Shown here: one piece after another, positions 14,332 to 15,239 of the stretch
Numbering within the stretch: position 1 is the stretch's first letter
How the letters are laid out: each line of letters starts with the position of its first letter
Assembly: GCA_964423645.1 (NCBI GenBank)
Contig: CAYRFE010000050.1
Coordinates: 1 to 15,239 of the forward strand
Reading direction: 5' to 3'
Source of the DNA: CAYRFE01 sp964423645 [NCBI: uncultured bacterium]
GTDB taxonomy: Bacteria > Macinerneyibacteriota > Macinerneyibacteria > Macinerneyibacteriales
DNA: 15,239 bases
The notes under the pieces: model-generated
Databases searched by the model: none
What the model was told of the DNA's origin: nothing
Seen by the model: only the letters and a program-made list of their open reading frames with translations
Translations under genes and position numbers: made by a program

Positions 14332-14943
14332 ATGAAAACTTTAATATTAATTGTTGTTGCAGCAATGCTCGCTCTTCCGATTTTTGCTCAGACTCAACCG
14401 AAAGATGGTGCATCTGCTGAAGAATGGACTCGTTATTTCCAGCAGCGTGAAGCGAATGCTAAAGTTGAAAAGGATCGTATCCAAAAAGAACTTGATGCAA
14501 AGAATGCTGAGATCGAAAGAATCAGACTCGAAGCAGAAAAAGTACGCTCGTATACTGCTGAAGAAAAAAGCATGTTGGATGAGTGGGAACGTATTCCGAA
14601 AAATTATGTTGTAAAAAGCGGTGACTGGCTTTCTAAATTGGCCGAGTATCCTGAAGTATACGGCAAAGGTAATTACTGGAAATGGCCGGTAATCTATCGT
14701 GCAAACCGTGATCAAATCAAGAACTGGGATTTAATTTATCCGGGTCAGGATTTTGTTATTCCGCGTTTGATGCCTACCGAATGGAAAGTCTACTCAGGCG
14801 AGACAGTTTCCGGTATCGCTTCTTATTATGAAATCTATTATAAAGACGGTTCAAAACGCTGGAAAGAGATCAAGGATGCTAACAATGTAGTTAATCCTAA
14901 TGCTGTTCAGCCGGGTACTGTTTTAAGTATTCCTCGTCCGTAA
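14332..14943 (+). CDS. Periplasmic protein with coiled coil and two LysM domains
   Basis: The 203-residue exported protein has a signal peptide at 1-19 (LPIFA cleavage, mature QTQPKDG). A charged helical, probably coiled-coil segment follows at about 30-88. LysM 1 spans about 91-144 (YVVKSGDWLSKLAEYPEVYG ... NRDQIKNWDLIYPGQDFVIP) and LysM 2 about 150-201 (WKVYSGETVSGIASYY ... DANNVVNPNAVQPGTVLSIP). LysM modules bind the N-acetylglucosamine-containing glycan of peptidoglycan. No hydrolase domain is present, so a scaffolding or wall-tethering role with the upstream lipoprotein is likely. ATG 14332 is chosen (AAGG eight bases upstream); in-frame GTG 14323 would add three residues. It is the second and last gene of the unit, closed by a strong terminator. 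Confidence 0.88.
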   Translation: MKTLILIVVAAMLALPIFAQTQPKDGASAEEWTRYFQQREANAKVEKDRIQKELDAKNAEIERIRLEAEKVRSYTAEEKSMLDEWERIPKNYVVKSGDWLSKLAEYPEVYGKGNYWKWPVIYRANRDQIKNWDLIYPGQDFVIPRLMPTEWKVYSGETVSGIASYYEIYYKDGSKRWKEIKDANNVVNPNAVQPGTVLSIPRP

Positions 14944-14965
14944 TTTGATACGACGTGAGAATTTC

Positions 14966-14995
14966 AAGGGAGACGTTTCGTCTCCCTTTTTTATT
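14966..14995 (+). terminator. Rho-independent terminator of the lipoprotein-LysM operon
   Basis: A perfect 10-bp stem (AAGGGAGACG, 14966-14975, with CGTCTCCCTT, 14979-14988), TTT loop, then an uninterrupted T-run continuing into TTATTTT. It starts 22 bases after the stop codon. Confidence 0.92.
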
Positions 14996-15138
14996 TTGTA
15001 ATTAACAATCACTTTTATTTTTAAAAACAGTTTTGAGTTCATTCATTTCACTCCCCTTTACACTGAAGGGTGACATTCGAAAGATGGCGGGATATGGTTT
15101 GAGCATGTGTTGAGATGTGCTTCAATCATGTTTTATGA

Positions 15139-15239
15139 AACCTTTGCAAAATTCAAAAATATCATATTTTCTTTTTCCTCTAAAAAGGGGTGTGGGGACG
15201 AAGTCCCCACTATTAAATGCATGAAGCCCCTTCCGAATC
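15139..15239 (+). repeat. Two-hairpin dispersed repeat, copy 4 (cut by window end)
   Basis: AACCTTTGCA (15139-15148) and an AT-rich arm of about 40 bases lead to GGGGTG. Hairpin GTGGGGAC-GAA-GTCCCCAC (15192-15210) follows, then GAAGCCCCTTCCGAATC at the edge, the left arm and loop start of hairpin 2. The spacing from AACCTTTGCA to GGGG is the same as in copy 2. The preceding gap (15001-15138) holds only a weak hairpin CCCTT-TACACTG-AAGGG (15054-15070) and no gene. Confidence 0.75.

Overview
The window looks like a chromosomal segment of an uncultured, two-membrane (Gram-negative) bacterium. Three things point to an FCB-like lineage (Fibrobacterota, Bacteroidota or relatives): a PorV/FadL-like outer-membrane barrel, a helix-hairpin-helix/outer-membrane-barrel protein with the GDF...GEGL signature of FCB homologues, and a secreted lamin-tail protein with a FlgD/type-9-like C-terminus. 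This placement is inference: no rRNA gene is present. Most genes have strong Shine-Dalgarno sites, and several recognisable sigma70-type promoters (TTGACA/TTGCAT, 17-bp spacer, TATAxT) can be read directly.

Layout. Positions 1-300 hold dispersed palindromic repeats. Positions 302-1222 (minus) encode a sugar-nucleotide epimerase of the GalE/WbpP type. Positions 1584-6342 (minus) form a tightly coupled three-gene operon. In transcription order it encodes a large lamin-tail-domain surface protein, a PorV/FadL-like barrel (ATGA overlap) and a helix-hairpin-helix barrel protein (7-base overlap). Divergent from it are a ThiS-like/ThiF fusion (6595-7398) and trpS (7539-8510).

From about 8511 to 10740 the sequence changes character. 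A repeat-rich spacer is followed by very AT-rich accessory DNA. This carries a short, apparently truncated LRR-type secreted protein, a WG-repeat secreted protein, and a frameshifted remnant of an M6-type metalloprotease N-terminus. The stretch ends at a tRNA-Pro(CGG) gene. Housekeeping sequence then resumes with hisS-aspS as an operon. A near-consensus promoter whose -35 box overlaps the aspS stop codon drives a small coiled-coil lipoprotein and a two-LysM periplasmic protein, closed by a textbook terminator.

The most distinctive non-coding feature is a dispersed intergenic element of about 100-130 bp with two hairpins (GGGGAC-GAA-GTCCCC, then CCCCTTCCG/CGGAAGGGG). It occurs as two recognisable long copies, one copy cut by the window end and one diverged or composite copy. 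All four lie beyond the 3' end of a gene or operon. The most interesting protein-level observation is the lamin-tail / PorV-like / HHH-barrel operon, which may be a poorly described outer-membrane module for surface attachment or extracellular DNA.
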